DNA of 64,000 nt from Plecoglossus altivelis (Eukaryota; Chordata; Actinopteri; Osmeriformes; Plecoglossidae). A program made the translations under genes and the position numbers. Below are positions 25,577 through 37,429 of this stretch, one piece after another; position 1 is the stretch's first letter, and every line of letters starts with the position of its first letter. The notes beneath the pieces are model-generated. The model ran no database searches and was not told the origin of the DNA. It saw nothing but the letters and a program-made list of their open reading frames with translations. The DNA lies in the NCBI GenBank assembly GCA_036571765.1, contig BROE01000016.1, positions 9,738,892 through 9,802,891 of the forward strand, written 5' to 3'.

Positions 25577-26877
25577 ATGTTCAGGTAAGATCGCACTTCT
25601 TTGATTTGATTACACTAGTCTGACTGAATTATGGGTGTAAATGAATTCTGTCTCACAGGAATCTGCCTGCTTTGATGTAAAGTAGGAAAAATCGGTGTGA
25701 ATTATTTACAGGTTATCACTGTTGGTTTGTACCTCCATACTATTGTATGGAGTCACAGCAAAGCCATTCAAGCCGTCTGTAAGTACGACACTTAAAAGTT
25801 ATAAGTTCCAAATTGTAATCTGGTAATAATCGTGTTTACATGTTTTGATCTTGGTGTGGCAACATAACCGTCTCTCTGTTTACCTGACTGTGGTGCTGAT
25901 AGGGTAAAGCCGCTGATACAGCATTCCAGGAAACTCTGATGTGAGTCATCTGTTTTCAGAGTAATGAACATCGATGAACATGGATCTCAGCCCATCAAGA
26001 TGCACCCTTACAACTGAGTCATGATTGAACAGTCTCATTGAGTCAACTGAGTCCAAACTTAGTTTTATATCATATGTTTTATATGTGTGGTATCCCCTTC
26101 AATTCTCCCAGGGATTTGACTGAAGGGAAGATGTCGTTGGGACTGAAAGAGGTGGAACCTCCAGAAGACATGGACGTCACTGACTATGACATTAGCCCCA
26201 ACATGGCCATCTGGAAGAACATGAAAGGCAATGGACAGGAGGAGAAATACCTGAAAGCCGAGAAGGACAGTGACGATCTCTACCATCCCTCCATGGAACA
26301 GAGCCAGGTAGCAGACCTCCTCCAAGTCTGGGCCCAGCCAGAGGACACCTTCTCTTGGGTGGATGTCCAAGCAGAACCCCTGGAGGAGGCAGACAACCTA
26401 AAGTACTACCAGGAGGCAGAAGTAGATCAAGACGCCATGTCACACACTTTCCCAGCCCAGGTGGACCCAAAGGAGCCAGAGGTAGACCGGGATGAGGTGT
26501 ACCATCCCAGGACCATGGAGGGGGGAGACAGAGCATACCAAGTAATTGTGCCCTTACAGGAAGAGCTCATCCAACAAGGTGGTGATTTCCATAGAGTTCA
26601 CACAGTTCCAGAGGAAGATATGGATGACATGTATCATGGTGATAAATCTATACGTACCCAGATGGACCTCCTTCCACTAGGGGCAGAAATCCAGGATCAG
26701 ATCTTCAATCACAAGCAACCGGAAGAGGACCGAGATGCCATCTACCATGCTGACCCTTTAGCATCAGTTCCTGACCACAAGGTTGCTGACACTCCTGCTC
26801 TGCCGCCTAATTATCAGACAGTACAGAGGAAGCACAGCCAACCAGAGGAAGACCTGGATCACCTCTACCATCGCTAA
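25577..26877 (+). CDS. prap1: Proline-rich acidic protein 1-like secreted protein with expanded acidic YH repeats
   Basis: Four coding exons, 25577-25584, 25712-25778, 25903-25940 and 26112-26877, join in frame to about 292 residues. The first two exons make a clear signal peptide (MFRLSLLVCTSILLYGVTA, then KPFKPS). The large last exon carries at least six spaced copies of an acidic motif ending in YH: EKDSDDLYHP, EVDQDAMSH, EVDRDEVYHP, PEEDMDDMYH, PEEDRDAIYH and, at the very C terminus, PEEDLDHLYHR. Mammalian PRAP1 is shorter, about 150 residues, and ends in a similar EEDQDHIYHP motif. It lies beside FUOM and ECHS1 in human, as here. PRAP1 is an intrinsically disordered protein secreted in gut and reported to bind microsomal triglyceride transfer protein; whether this applies to the fish protein is unknown. 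AATAAA lies at 26952. Start and signal peptide depend on the 8-base first exon. Confidence 0.82.
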
Positions 26878-26951
26878 CTGGCTTTGTGCTTCATCTTGAT
26901 GTTTCAACTATCATCTCTCTCACACATGCAGGTTGACTGTCCAACAGTTTC

Positions 26952-26957
26952 AATAAA
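26952..26957 (+). terminator. Polyadenylation signal of the prap1-like gene
   Basis: AATAAA 75 bp after the stop codon. The gene is tail-to-tail with fuom. Confidence 0.8.
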
Positions 26958-27528
26958 AGTCAATTTTTGTCTCACATGATCCTGTTTTTAAATGATGATC
27001 TATCTGTCATCTGGAACAATAACGACACTGTAAAGCTAACACAGATCTGATAAGAATTCTTGTAAACATACTTGCACACTTTTAAGTCCCTAGGCCACAA
27101 ACACAAGGAGAGAATTGTGCTTTTCAAATTCCCCTACTTACTACGTCATTGTTTGGAAAGGGATCCAGTAAACGGAACAATTTGTGTGAATTATGTAATA
27201 GACATAATTTACACAAAATGCATTTTTTAAAGTAATATAGTTTATGCCATTTACATAATAATAAAAGCAATTAGTTTACTTAAGTTCAGTTACAGAAGTG
27301 ATTTGCAGAAATTGCACAATTTGTAAATTGTAGTTACTTGTAAGTTACGTAATTGACAGAGTAGGGAAAATTGAAACAGAAAAATGTTGTGCAGCATACA
27401 AATTGAATAATATTACAAACAAAATTCCAAAGGTTTATTTACAAGCTACAAGTAGATCTGTGAATGAATGCCTGATCTACAATGTGTGCATGTGTGTGAG
27501 TGTGCGTGTGTGCGTGTGTGTGTGTCTG

Positions 27529-29188
27529 TCACTCCAGTAGCTCAACAGGAATGACCCCCTTCTTCAGAATCAGGTTCCCGTACAGAGCCGTCTCTCTGTA
27601 AATAGAACCAAACAACCAACACTTACACACTGGGGGTTGTGAAAACACAATAACGATCACCGTAACGAAGCACCGAGCAGCACACACAGTGATACTGGAT
27701 AGAAAGTCATGTGGTAGATGTCCACCTACTAATGCTGGTCCACCTTACCCCGTAGCCACAACAGCAAAAGCTTTCTTTGCCCGTTCATAGAAGGCAAATC
27801 TCTCCACTTTTTCCAGAGGAGTCTATGCATAAACACAAATACACACTCAGCAGAGATGGCAATCAGTAGAAACCAGGGCCTATAACCAGTATCTGGGAGG
27901 TGATCCTGAAGTGTACATCATAGATCTGGGACATTGAAACATTTGTAGTAGGGCAATATTTAAATAAATCAGATTTTTTTTCTGAGGTTCAAACATCAGG
28001 TTCCTCCCATGTAGTTATGGCCATGCCTGTACCCCTGACGTTTTAGGTCTCTCAGTTGCAGTTGTTGGTAAGCGTACAGTGTGTGTGTTTCTGTGTGTAT
28101 ATAAGCAGGGTCGGACTGGCTGTCGGAAAATTTCCCGAATGGCCGGTCAAAGTAACTGCCATGACATAATGCTTTTTTTTTTTTTTTTTTACCCAGTGGT
28201 GGGCCGGTCTGCGTTTCAAAGTCCCAGGCTGTTTTTCAGTCCCAGTCCAACTCTGTGTGTTAGTACCACCTTGCTCTCACCTGTAAACCTGCCTCGGATA
28301 GAAGCAGGGTGAAGGTGTCCCATACAGGTACAGCCAAACCTTTGAGTTTGTCACTTGCAACTAGGTCCATCACTGCAGCCTTCAACAACACAAACTAATT
28401 TCAATAGGAGCTCCCATGCAGTAGTAGAAAACTGAAAACAAATACACTAACAATGTTTGCATCCAGAATGATTCTTGCATTGCTCATTTTGTTGAGATAA
28501 ACAACTGTAAGTCACTTATTTGACCTACCGGACTGTGGGAATATGTATCCAAGGGAAATAACTTCAAAATGGCAGCTAAAAGCTCTGGGATCTGTAACCC
28601 TGCAGGACAGATGAGAGAAAATGTGATACCTGCCAAGTGGTTTGAATCATGGAAGAAATCGCAATGGAAATTATTGTTGGTAAAACGTTTACAAACCATC
28701 AGCTCGAATCTCAGTGGGACCGCAGGCACAAACAGAGGAAGTAGGAAAGTTTGCATCAGCAAGAACTGAAGAAGTTTAATGACAAAGTTATCAACCTGCC
28801 TTTAGATTGTGCGTGGATTCATGCTGCTAAGTGGGAGTTTGATTGTTGACCTCAATTTATCATTTTAAGTATCTTAGAATATTTAATATTATGCTACTGA
28901 AATACATCGTATGTGTTACATTTTTGTGTGTCGCTGTTTAATCACATTAGTGCTGAAAGGGACATGGCTTAACGCGAAGCACGTTTGTTAGTTTCAAAAT
29001 CTGATATCTTATAGCAGAGCTGGACTAGGAAAAACAAGAATAACCTCGACAACTATGTATCCCGTGTGAACACAGCTAGTCGAAAGAATCTTAAGATACA
29101 TACCCAGTTCATCTCCATGGCCCATTTTTGCCAGAGCATAAAGCAATTCTGGAGACAAAATATGAGGAATTCCTTTCAACACAACCAT
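27529..29188 (-). CDS. fuom: Fucose mutarotase (one internal exon not found)
   Basis: RbsD/FucU-family enzyme that interconverts alpha and beta anomers of L-fucose in the salvage pathway. Exons found: 29188-29104 (MVVLKGIPHILSPELLYAL, then AKMGHGDEL), 28599-28529 (LQIPELLAAILKLFPLDTY), 28379-28281 (AAVMDLVASDK to LSEAGLQ), 27822-27749 (VERFAFYERAKKAFAVVATG) and 27595-27529 (ETALYGNLILKKGVIPVELL, stop). These match the vertebrate protein closely and share compatible phases, except that the exon carrying the NFP and EIRADG core, expected between 29103 and 28600, is not recognisable. A weakly similar stretch at about 28800-28850 contains a stop. The gene may have a very divergent exon, an assembly error, or be decaying. 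The minus-strand AATAAA is at 27439-27434. Its neighbours prap1 and echs1 agree with the identity. Confidence 0.8.
28105..28258. mobile_element. Short nonautonomous DNA transposon (MITE-like)
   Basis: A roughly 150-bp block in a fuom intron. It begins GGGTCGGACTGG and ends CCAGTCCAACTCTG, which are imperfect inverted ends, and has a poly-T run in the middle (about 28171-28190). Inner arms (GGCCGGTC, GGGCCGGTCT) look partly repeated. Terminal sequences of this kind are common on fish MITEs. The target duplication is unclear. Confidence 0.55.
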
Positions 29189-32100
29189 GGCTACAATTCA
29201 CCTTATCTCAGCACACACCGACGCAGTGCTAGAGTCAATAAGGAAGTAAGTCACGGGATCTAGTAAGCAGTTTGATTGGTCGAAAAAGAGAGCTCACACC
29301 TCACGCTCTTCTCTGCACAACAGACAATGTCGCACCGAGCTGTGAGTAATGAGCAAATAGAGTCGAATAATAAATTGTTCACTTTAATGTAACAGAAAAA
29401 TATAAAGAAATTATTCATTTGGACAATTTCCTAAAGTGTAATGACTAGGTCTTTCAAATTCATTTGCCTTAGACATTTACAGAAACGTTAGACTACTCAA
29501 AATGTTGACGTAAACTACAGTCATTGCATTTTCTTATTTAAAGTAATGACGATAAATCACATGTGTTTATTCTATGCGTAATCCGTGCTTAATAGACCAC
29601 TCATTTTCATTCATAATTTTCTTTGAAAACCTATTGGATACCAATTGCATAATAGCAAACACCTGAATTCAAATAATTTTGTTTTGGGACTTTATATATT
29701 GAATATATAGACTCTGTAGACTAATTTGAAAACAACCATCGGTTGCACTGCACTGGGACTGTGGTTGTTTTTGCGTACCTGTAACCTGCGGTTGGCTAAT
29801 CTCTTCTCCACCATCCCACACGCTCGTCATCATTAGCCCAACTTTTCTTTTTGTTTCTTCTCATTCACTCTGTTTCGAGTCATGCATCTGTTTCAAACTC
29901 GGCGCTGGAATCTGACCAGTCGTTTACTAAACAACCCCCCAGACTTATTACATTAGTTCAGCAGGGGGAATTTAGGCCCTATGTTGTTTCTGACACCCTC
30001 GGGTGGGCAAAATTCAAAGCAAAAACCTCTGGACGTGTTATTCCGACACGGCCATTGGTGCCAAGAATGCGAGATAATGAAAATATTTGTCAGATGAAAA
30101 CCATTCCACCCTAGCCGCGTTTCATTTGAACCACGGCAACCTTCAACCGGACCGCAAAACGCCGAGGAAACTTCAGCATGGCTATCAGATATATCTTGCT
30201 CTGTATAAGCATGAGATCTGCATGAAAAAGCTTTTAGAGAGGAACCCAAAGCATCTCGCATAAATAAAGCTCTAGTCCGTGGTAAAGAATAACAGACCGA
30301 ACGTGCAGCTGCTACTAATGTAGAGGTCGACTCTTTTTTTGTCTTCCTCTTTTTCTCTCTCCAGATCAGGTTGTAATTTAGAGGAAATTTCTATTAGCGT
30401 GGTGTGAATGGGTGTGTGGAGGCTTCGCAGCTGGGAGAGGCCAGAGAGGAGAGGAGAGGAGAGAGAGACGGCCGGAGACTGATGGGTAGAAGAAAGGGGC
30501 CTTCGCTGGAGCCAGGCCTGTCTGTTGGTCTGAAAGCTCTTTTCTCTTTCTGTGGACTCATGCTGCTCCCTCTTTAGTTCGACTTCTTTAAATGAGTTTA
30601 TCACGCTATGAGGGACCGCGCTGCCAAAATGTAACGTTTTGCCCTCATTGTCTGCAAGGAGAGCCTCAATTGGGTCTACATTTATTATTTTGACCTTTCG
30701 GTAGCAGGGGAGAGACTTCAAAGGGGTGCTTCTTTTCGACTTTCTCTGCAAACCTTTGTGCGTCCCTGTGGTGTAAGGAGACGAGTTTTCTCTCTCCTTT
30801 TATAAGTTTTGTTCCAGGGGCTGACAAGAAAGCAAGCTCCAGGGGAATATTGAATGAAAATAAAAATCAATTAGGCCACGGCCTTGTGAAGATATGGGGC
30901 GCCGTCGTGTGAAGAAACTGAGATCAGAGACGTAAAGTGCCTTCAGATGATCGGAGAGTGACTAAAGAAAGTGCCCCATAATCGAATCTGTTCTGGTGTT
31001 TTCGTTACGTTTGAAGTGGAATGGTGCACGTTTTTTGTTTTTGGTTAAATTGTTTAATTAAATAGGCTAGATGAATATTCAGACATAATGCTTCAACACA
31101 ACAGCCTATGATTTATTTCAAACCGTCGTAACAGGTTAATAGTTTTATCACTATAGCCTACGATTTAAAGAGCACAAGGTATATCTATTATTATGTATGA
31201 GTAAAAACAAAACATCACAATTAAACTACTTTTACGTTAAAATCCGCTAATTGTTGTAATTATAGAGTTAGTTAATAACGCTAAAATATTGTAGGCAAAG
31301 GCAGGTAATCAGTGAATGGAAAAGATACAATCGAAGGATCACAAGAAGACATTTGCAAATATCCCAAACTTGTAGGCCACCCAAAACCTTTTTTACATAC
31401 AGCTAGGCCTATAATTCTAATAGTAGGTTATAAAATAGTTAACAATAAACCGAAAAATATGTACTAGTAATACGGTAATACATTTGAACCTTCCTGCATG
31501 GAAAAAGAAAGAAATGTTCCAAATAAACCAAAAGGTTTGTCTCAATTCATATTGACTTAATTGTACGCTGCACAAAAGCTATTTAGATATTTCGGCAATG
31601 GAAACAAAGGAAATTTGCAATGTTAATATATTCGATAGCACATGATGTATTTTAACATAAGGCTCGTGTCAGATGAGAGCCGCAATATACAAATTATAGG
31701 CTACTTCAGACAAATGCCAAATTAAAATACACAGCCGGTCAGTTTCGTCCTCTCATCCATCTATAGCGTTTCTAAACGACGCAAAACATTTTCCTGCTTT
31801 TTCATCAGATTTTTTCTTTCCATAAATGTACATTAAAAAACGTAATTTCAACGCTGAAAATAACGGATTTACAAAAACACAGATCAGGTCGCATCTTATT
31901 CTGTATTTTGGAGAAATGAAAACCATGGTGTATTTGCCTCGCCTACTGGTGAAAAATAGAACTGTCCCTTTGTACACTGAGGCCTCTTCCGAACTCATTT
32001 GTGTGTGAAAAGGCATGTCCATTAGTTGTTTTCGCTCACACCTTTCATCAAATAAGGATGACCCTTAGTCCATTTGACAACAAATTGAGTACAGGTACAT

Positions 32101-32460
32101 GAAACAAGAGTTCTGAAGAACTGCCACAGAGACTCACTTCAAGTTGAATGCCTACTTCTTAGTTAGTCGTAATCAACACCATGTTGGCATGTCAGTACTT
32201 GGTTATCAATGGCACTTCTATCTTCAACACACAAGGAACAACAATTAGGGATAATTATTTTTTAGACTGAGACAATCTCCTGCAATTCGTAACTCTAACC
32301 CTCTAAAATACAGACATCACTATGTTTAACTGACTTGAAACATAATCAACTAACACAGTAACAACTAGACAGGTACGTACCTTGAATAAAAAAATATATT
32401 ACTGGAGTTTTAAAATGTTCAGATAGTATAATATGATGTAAACACAACTATGACAAGTTC
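29189..32460. other. Intergenic region between fuom and echs1
   Basis: The fuom promoter should lie at the left end, where an inverted CCAAT motif (TTGATTGGTC, near 29272) is visible. The rest is AT-rich, with a moderately GC-balanced block at about 29840-31000. A 159-codon open frame at 30751-30272 on the minus strand begins with TTG, lacks an ATG-based start and splice context, and matches no family I know. I regard this region as noncoding. Confidence 0.45.
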
Positions 32461-32902
32461 ACGCACCTTGATCAAGCTTTATTTGCAAAATGTACAGGGA
32501 AAACGTGTTTATCTAGAAAATGTTGATATTCCTTTTCAGTGAAAATCAAAGGCAGGGTCAGGTGTTAGTGCTCGGTATAACGTTTCCTGTTCCATCATTC
32601 ATCTGGACAGAACTAAGCTTTTATATAGACTCTACAGACTATATTACTGTACGTAGCATAACTGTCTGCACATAGCGTATAATCACACTACGCTGTATTC
32701 ACACACTCTTTAGAAATGGAAAAGGCATTACCACAGTCTAGAATTTAACCAGGGCACAATTCAGACTTCTAATCCATGACAGTTCATTGCAGTTGTTCAT
32801 TTGTGCAGAATTTATGCAGAAATCCAAATACTGAGCACAGAGATTGGGATCATTGGGAACTTTGCATGAACAGCACTCTGCATGTGGTGGTTCTGCTGAG
32901 CT

Positions 32903-35245
32903 CTACTGGTCCTGAAAGCTGGCCTTCCTCTTCTCCACGAATGCAGTCATCCCCTCCCTGCGATCACCCTGAGAATACAGTCACACAGGCATGAGAACCA
33001 CATTTGCACACAGGCTGCGATGTATAACAAAAATGGACAGAGCCCCTTTAAAATAACAGTTCTACTCACAGTAGCAAATGTAGAGTGGAATAAGCGTTTC
33101 TCTAATCGATTTCCCTCGGCCAGAGTCAATTCATAAGCTGCAACCAGAGAGATGAAGACATTGTCAAAACAGACTAGTAATGATAAAGAAAAGCATTTTA
33201 CACTGATCCTGACAACAAAAGGAGACAGACCTGCGTTGACAGCCTCTTTGGCCATGGCAGAGATTATCTTGGAATTGCCAGCAATCTTTTCTCCGCATTT
33301 AATGGCTTCTGACACCAACTGGTCAACAGGATAGACCTTACTCACCAGACCTAAGACATGTACACACAGAATGAGCCACGAGTGGCCAATCTCCAATATT
33401 AATCATGTGCCAGGTTTGAAGTTAATATCTTTACCACCTGAAAACCTGATGATTTGTCCTACTCTGTGAATGCGTGTGTGTTTATACCTGATTGCTTTGC
33501 CTCTTGTGCATTTATCCTGTCTCCTGTTAATACCATCTCCATGGCCAAGGACTTTCCTACAGCCCGGGTCAGTCTCTGAGTGCCACCCGCTCCTACAGAC
33601 AAACGGTAGCATCAGTCAGTACCATTGACTATCTGACACAAAAAGAATCACAGGCTTATGGACACCTTCATTTTTGACAACCAACATATGAAACAAGAGA
33701 GAAATGGAAACGGTCTGGAAAATAGAGAGGAGGAGAAAAGGTTTGACGATCGCGGAAAGGAAGAGGAGGATGAAGAAGATTGGGTTGGAGAGGAAGAGGC
33801 ACACCGGGGATGGTTCCCAGCAGAATCTCTGGCTGGCCAAACTGAGCCTTCTCTCCGGCATAAATGATGTCACACATCATGGCTAGCTCACAACCCCCAC
33901 CCAGCTGTAGAAGGAGGAGTAGAGAGAGGGAGAGAGGGGAAGGAGAGAGACTTCAGCATACAACAATGTTATAGGAGCAAGACACAACAGATACACACTG
34001 ATCTATGTTTTCTCTCCAGCACAAACTGATTCAACAGTAAGATACTCACTGCAAATCCGTTAACAGCAGCGATGACAGGCTTCCTAGCCGTTGACACTCT
34101 GTTCCAGTGGGCCAGGAAGTTACCGCCATAACACTCCTGGAATGTTCGGTTTTGCATCTCCTTGATGTCTGCTCCCGCTAAAGACGCACATCGATGATGA
34201 TGAATTGATTAGTTTATAATTCCAGTCAGTGGCACTCCAACTTTCATATATGGTATGATTTGAATCTACTCTGGTGAGATTAGAAGGTCATAAACATATC
34301 TTTAAAAAACAAGGGCACTTAGGCAAATAACCCACACACACACACTCCTTACCTGCAAAGGCTCTCTCACTGCCAGTGATGACAATGGCTCCCACCTGCC
34401 CATCTAACTCAAAGTCATCCAGTGCACGCCCCAACTCCAGCATCAGACCATCACACAGAGCATTTAGAGCCTTGGGCCGATTCAGCTGAATAAACCCAAC
34501 ATCTTCCTTCTCCCCACGCTTCTCCACTAGAATGTATTCATACTGAACACCTGCAAGCATTCACACACACATAACTGTTAAGCATCTAGAACTTCTAGTA
34601 AGTGAGGTGTCTCAACTAAAGATTGACCTGTGGCACTTACAAAACACTGCTATCTCAATCTAAAGGCTTTGTGTCCTTGAAGAAAAATCTGAATAATTCA
34701 GTGGGGGTAAAGGCCAAGTTATGCAGGTGCAATATATTGTTATGGATGAACTTCCATCATTAAATGTACTTTTATTATATGTAAAATGATGTTTTTACCA
34801 TAAGATCGACTAGGTTGGTGACATTATGCGTCAATCCAGCAGCATTAGATTGTTTCAAGTGTTTTATATTGCTGCTAGTCCAGTGCCTAGAGAGGGAGCA
34901 AGCTAACGGGCAGAATACATAGCCTAGTCATTTCAACAATAACAAACTACAACTCTGTAGCCTGCATAGGCTGTCACTAAGAAAGAGAAATGTAGTAAAC
35001 TTTGACTGGCAGGTTATGACGCTGATCATTCTGTGAGCCACTTTGGCTCACAGGCTACAATTGGCAAACAAGTTCCATGACATTGTGGAATTGGAGAGGA
35101 CAATGCAGATTTCGTCCATAGTAAGAGTTATTTCACAATGAATCCGATACGTACCAACGCTGTACTGCCGTGCAACCGAGAGACTTGCAGTGACTGACCT
35201 AGCTGGTATCAAGAGACGGGCAGCGGTTCTGCAGAACACAGCCAT
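32903..35245 (-). CDS. echs1: Short-chain enoyl-CoA hydratase, mitochondrial
   Basis: Crotonase that hydrates 2-trans-enoyl-CoA in mitochondrial beta-oxidation and valine breakdown. Eight exons: 35245-35155, 34550-34353, 34177-34050, 33904-33805, 33592-33488, 33350-33231, 33137-33070 and 32968-32903. They join in frame to 291 residues, against 290 in human. Exon 1 is an Arg/Ala-rich mitochondrial presequence (MAVFCRTAARLLIPARS). The crotonase core shows NRPKALNAL, the oxyanion-hole region AGADIKEM, LGGGCELAMMCD with one catalytic Glu, and FGQPEILLGTIPGAGGTQRL with the second. The conserved tail is REGMTAFVEKRKASFQDQ. All catalytic residues are present. The minus-strand polyadenylation motif lies near 32483-32478. 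The gene is adjacent to fuom as in human. Confidence 0.97.
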
Positions 35246-36763
35246 TACAGCGAGGACGAAGTGCTACACTGCTAGCTAAGAGCTAGTCAATAGAAACATG
35301 GGACGTACGAGTTCTCACTGCTTGATCGCGCGATATTTGACATTACAAGCCAACAATAGGGAAAGGTGCGATTTTGTGCACGTTTCTGCCTGCACAAAAA
35401 GCATAATTCCTCAAAATGAACTGGAATTTTGTCTGGACTGATAAAATGATTATACATACTAAAATATACATATATTAAGGCCTACTAAATAAAACACAGT
35501 CAAGGTGCTCCAAGTATCTGATAACTTAATCTGCAAATGCAAATCGGCTTGGAGCAGAGAAAACAGGTTAAAAAATAATACATTCAGGAAAATAAACACT
35601 TCACAAAATGAACTTCATTTGATCCCAATCAGAAAATAAAAACAATTTCTAATTCTCTATCACACGAGGTTCTCCAAATACAAGACAAACGCGTTTACTT
35701 CCACAGGTTAGGCTTTATGTTCTGTACTCTACAGAAGTGAAGCCTTGATAGAGCACATCAGCCACAACGTCAAACCCCCTGCCCGTCAATGCAGAACTTA
35801 GCTACCACCCTCTATCATCACTGGGAAGCTATCTGAGGAAATGTTGGCCCATACGGTTCTAATCAAATATACTGACAATTAATCTTTTTAAATAAGTGAG
35901 TCACAAACAGACTCGTGTTCATTCCTCTGTCGCCCCATGAAAGTGTCAAGGGGCGCGAGCGTCTAAATAGGCTACTGTATAGAAAGGAATGAGCGTCCTC
36001 GTTCAAGCGCACTGATGTTTTGAGCACGGAGATGATATTCTGAATTAGGGTATCAAGAGCGTCCGACAGCCTAAGGAATATTCGATTGACACAGCAAGGT
36101 AAGATTTATTTGGTAAACCTGATAGAGAAATTATGTAAATCGGTTAAGATGAACATATGATATAGATAGCAGTAATTGGTTGCCCGGCAAAAGCGTAATT
36201 GGGCTACTGATAATACTCATAATTCAAAAGAAATCTTTATCCATCATCACGGATTTTGAGAAAGCACGCTTATTGTACAAGATCAGATCACTAAATGTAC
36301 TGCTTGTATGGTTATATGGTCTAGTGAATATTGCTCTGCTGTCAGCTTTATAATAGGCTATTTATGTAATTTGCTATGAGGCTACTAATGTGTAGGCTAC
36401 ATCCTTACGATTCACGTATTTTGTGGCGAAGCTATGGTTTTATAGAATGGCCTCCAAATGTTGCCTAAGCATAGAGCCAGAAGCCAGTGTCCTCTGTTTT
36501 GTAGGCTACTCTGTTTATATTGACCTACTTACCAGTATTCCTAACACTGTCAGTTCTATTATTTATTGCCTTTTCAAATAGTGCCAGTGCAAGTCTTTTG
36601 ATCCGCAACAATGGTTACTACTGACTATAGCCCTTGGTTTTGAACTTCCACAAAACAACCAGATCGATAGCCGATCAGCAGGTGAGAGATGACACTGTGG
36701 TGAGATAAATACAACAGGCCCATGAATCATGATCATTTGATATTGTCATTCATTTAGGTATTG

Positions 36764-37228
36764 ATGGCGGGAACGATGCGAGTATTAGCCACGTGCTGGA
36801 CGTTTCTCCTGATCGCTTCGTTCATAACTGAATCCGTGCTTGCCAAGGGCGGCCGTGGAGGCGCACGGGGTTCTGCACGAGGCACAGCTCGCGGTGGAAC
36901 AGGGGGTCATTACCGAAGTGGAAGTTATGGAGGCACACGCTCGCGGTTTAGGGCGGCAGGGCGCAGCTCCCCAGTGCGCGTTGCAGCTGCTGCAGCAGCC
37001 GGTGCAGCCGTCGCTCTATCGGCTGATAACTGGTATGCATCTGCCTTCCGCAACAATAAAGTGGACGACAGCTCAGAGTACGAAGGGGACTATTATAACA
37101 GGACAAACTACTTTAATGCCCAAACATCAAAAGCAACCCACAACGAACCCTTGTTTACTCAAATGCTAGCTGTCTTTATCACTATAATTTTGCCTAACTA
37201 TGGACATATCTGGGAGAGTATGGGCTAG
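36764..37228 (+). CDS. sprn: Shadow of prion protein (Shadoo)
   Basis: Small GPI-anchored neuronal glycoprotein of the prion family. The whole coding sequence is in one exon, as usual for SPRN, 154 residues. It has a signal peptide (about residues 1-27, ending SVLA), a basic Gly/Arg/Ser tract beginning KGGRGGARGSARG, and a hydrophobic alanine-rich segment (RVAAAAAAGAAVAL, about 73-86) like the prion hydrophobic domain. An N-glycosylation site NRT near residue 113 and a hydrophobic C-terminal segment for GPI attachment follow. ATG 36764 follows an acceptor-like CATTTAG, so 5' exons are noncoding; a likely first exon ends at 36098 with GTAAGA. A possible AATAAA is at 38452. In human, SPRN lies beside MTG1, as here. 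No reaction is known; roles are inferred from the family. Confidence 0.93.
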   Translation: MAGTMRVLATCWTFLLIASFITESVLAKGGRGGARGSARGTARGGTGGHYRSGSYGGTRSRFRAAGRSSPVRVAAAAAAGAAVALSADNWYASAFRNNKVDDSSEYEGDYYNRTNYFNAQTSKATHNEPLFTQMLAVFITIILPNYGHIWESMG

Positions 37229-37371
37229 TTTAAATTACTAAAATCTCTGGAATAAGTATTTTAGATTTGGAGTAGGCCTTGCTGGTTTAGTGATCATGAC
37301 CTAACCTGCATATAAAGCCATGGCTCCCCATGGTCTGAACGTTGAAGTTAGAAAAGGGAAGAAACAACCAA

Positions 37372-37372
<1 letters not shown>

Positions 37373-37426
<54 letters not shown>
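37373..37426 (+). repeat. (CA)n microsatellite downstream of sprn
   Basis: About 26 CA units in the probable sprn 3' UTR or just beyond it. Confidence 0.95.

Positions 37427-37429
<3 letters not shown>

Noticed and set aside
30272..30751. 159-codon open frame, minus strand, between fuom and echs1
   Set aside because: It starts with TTG rather than ATG, has no splice context or recognisable domain, and is Ser/Leu/Lys-biased. Treated as chance.
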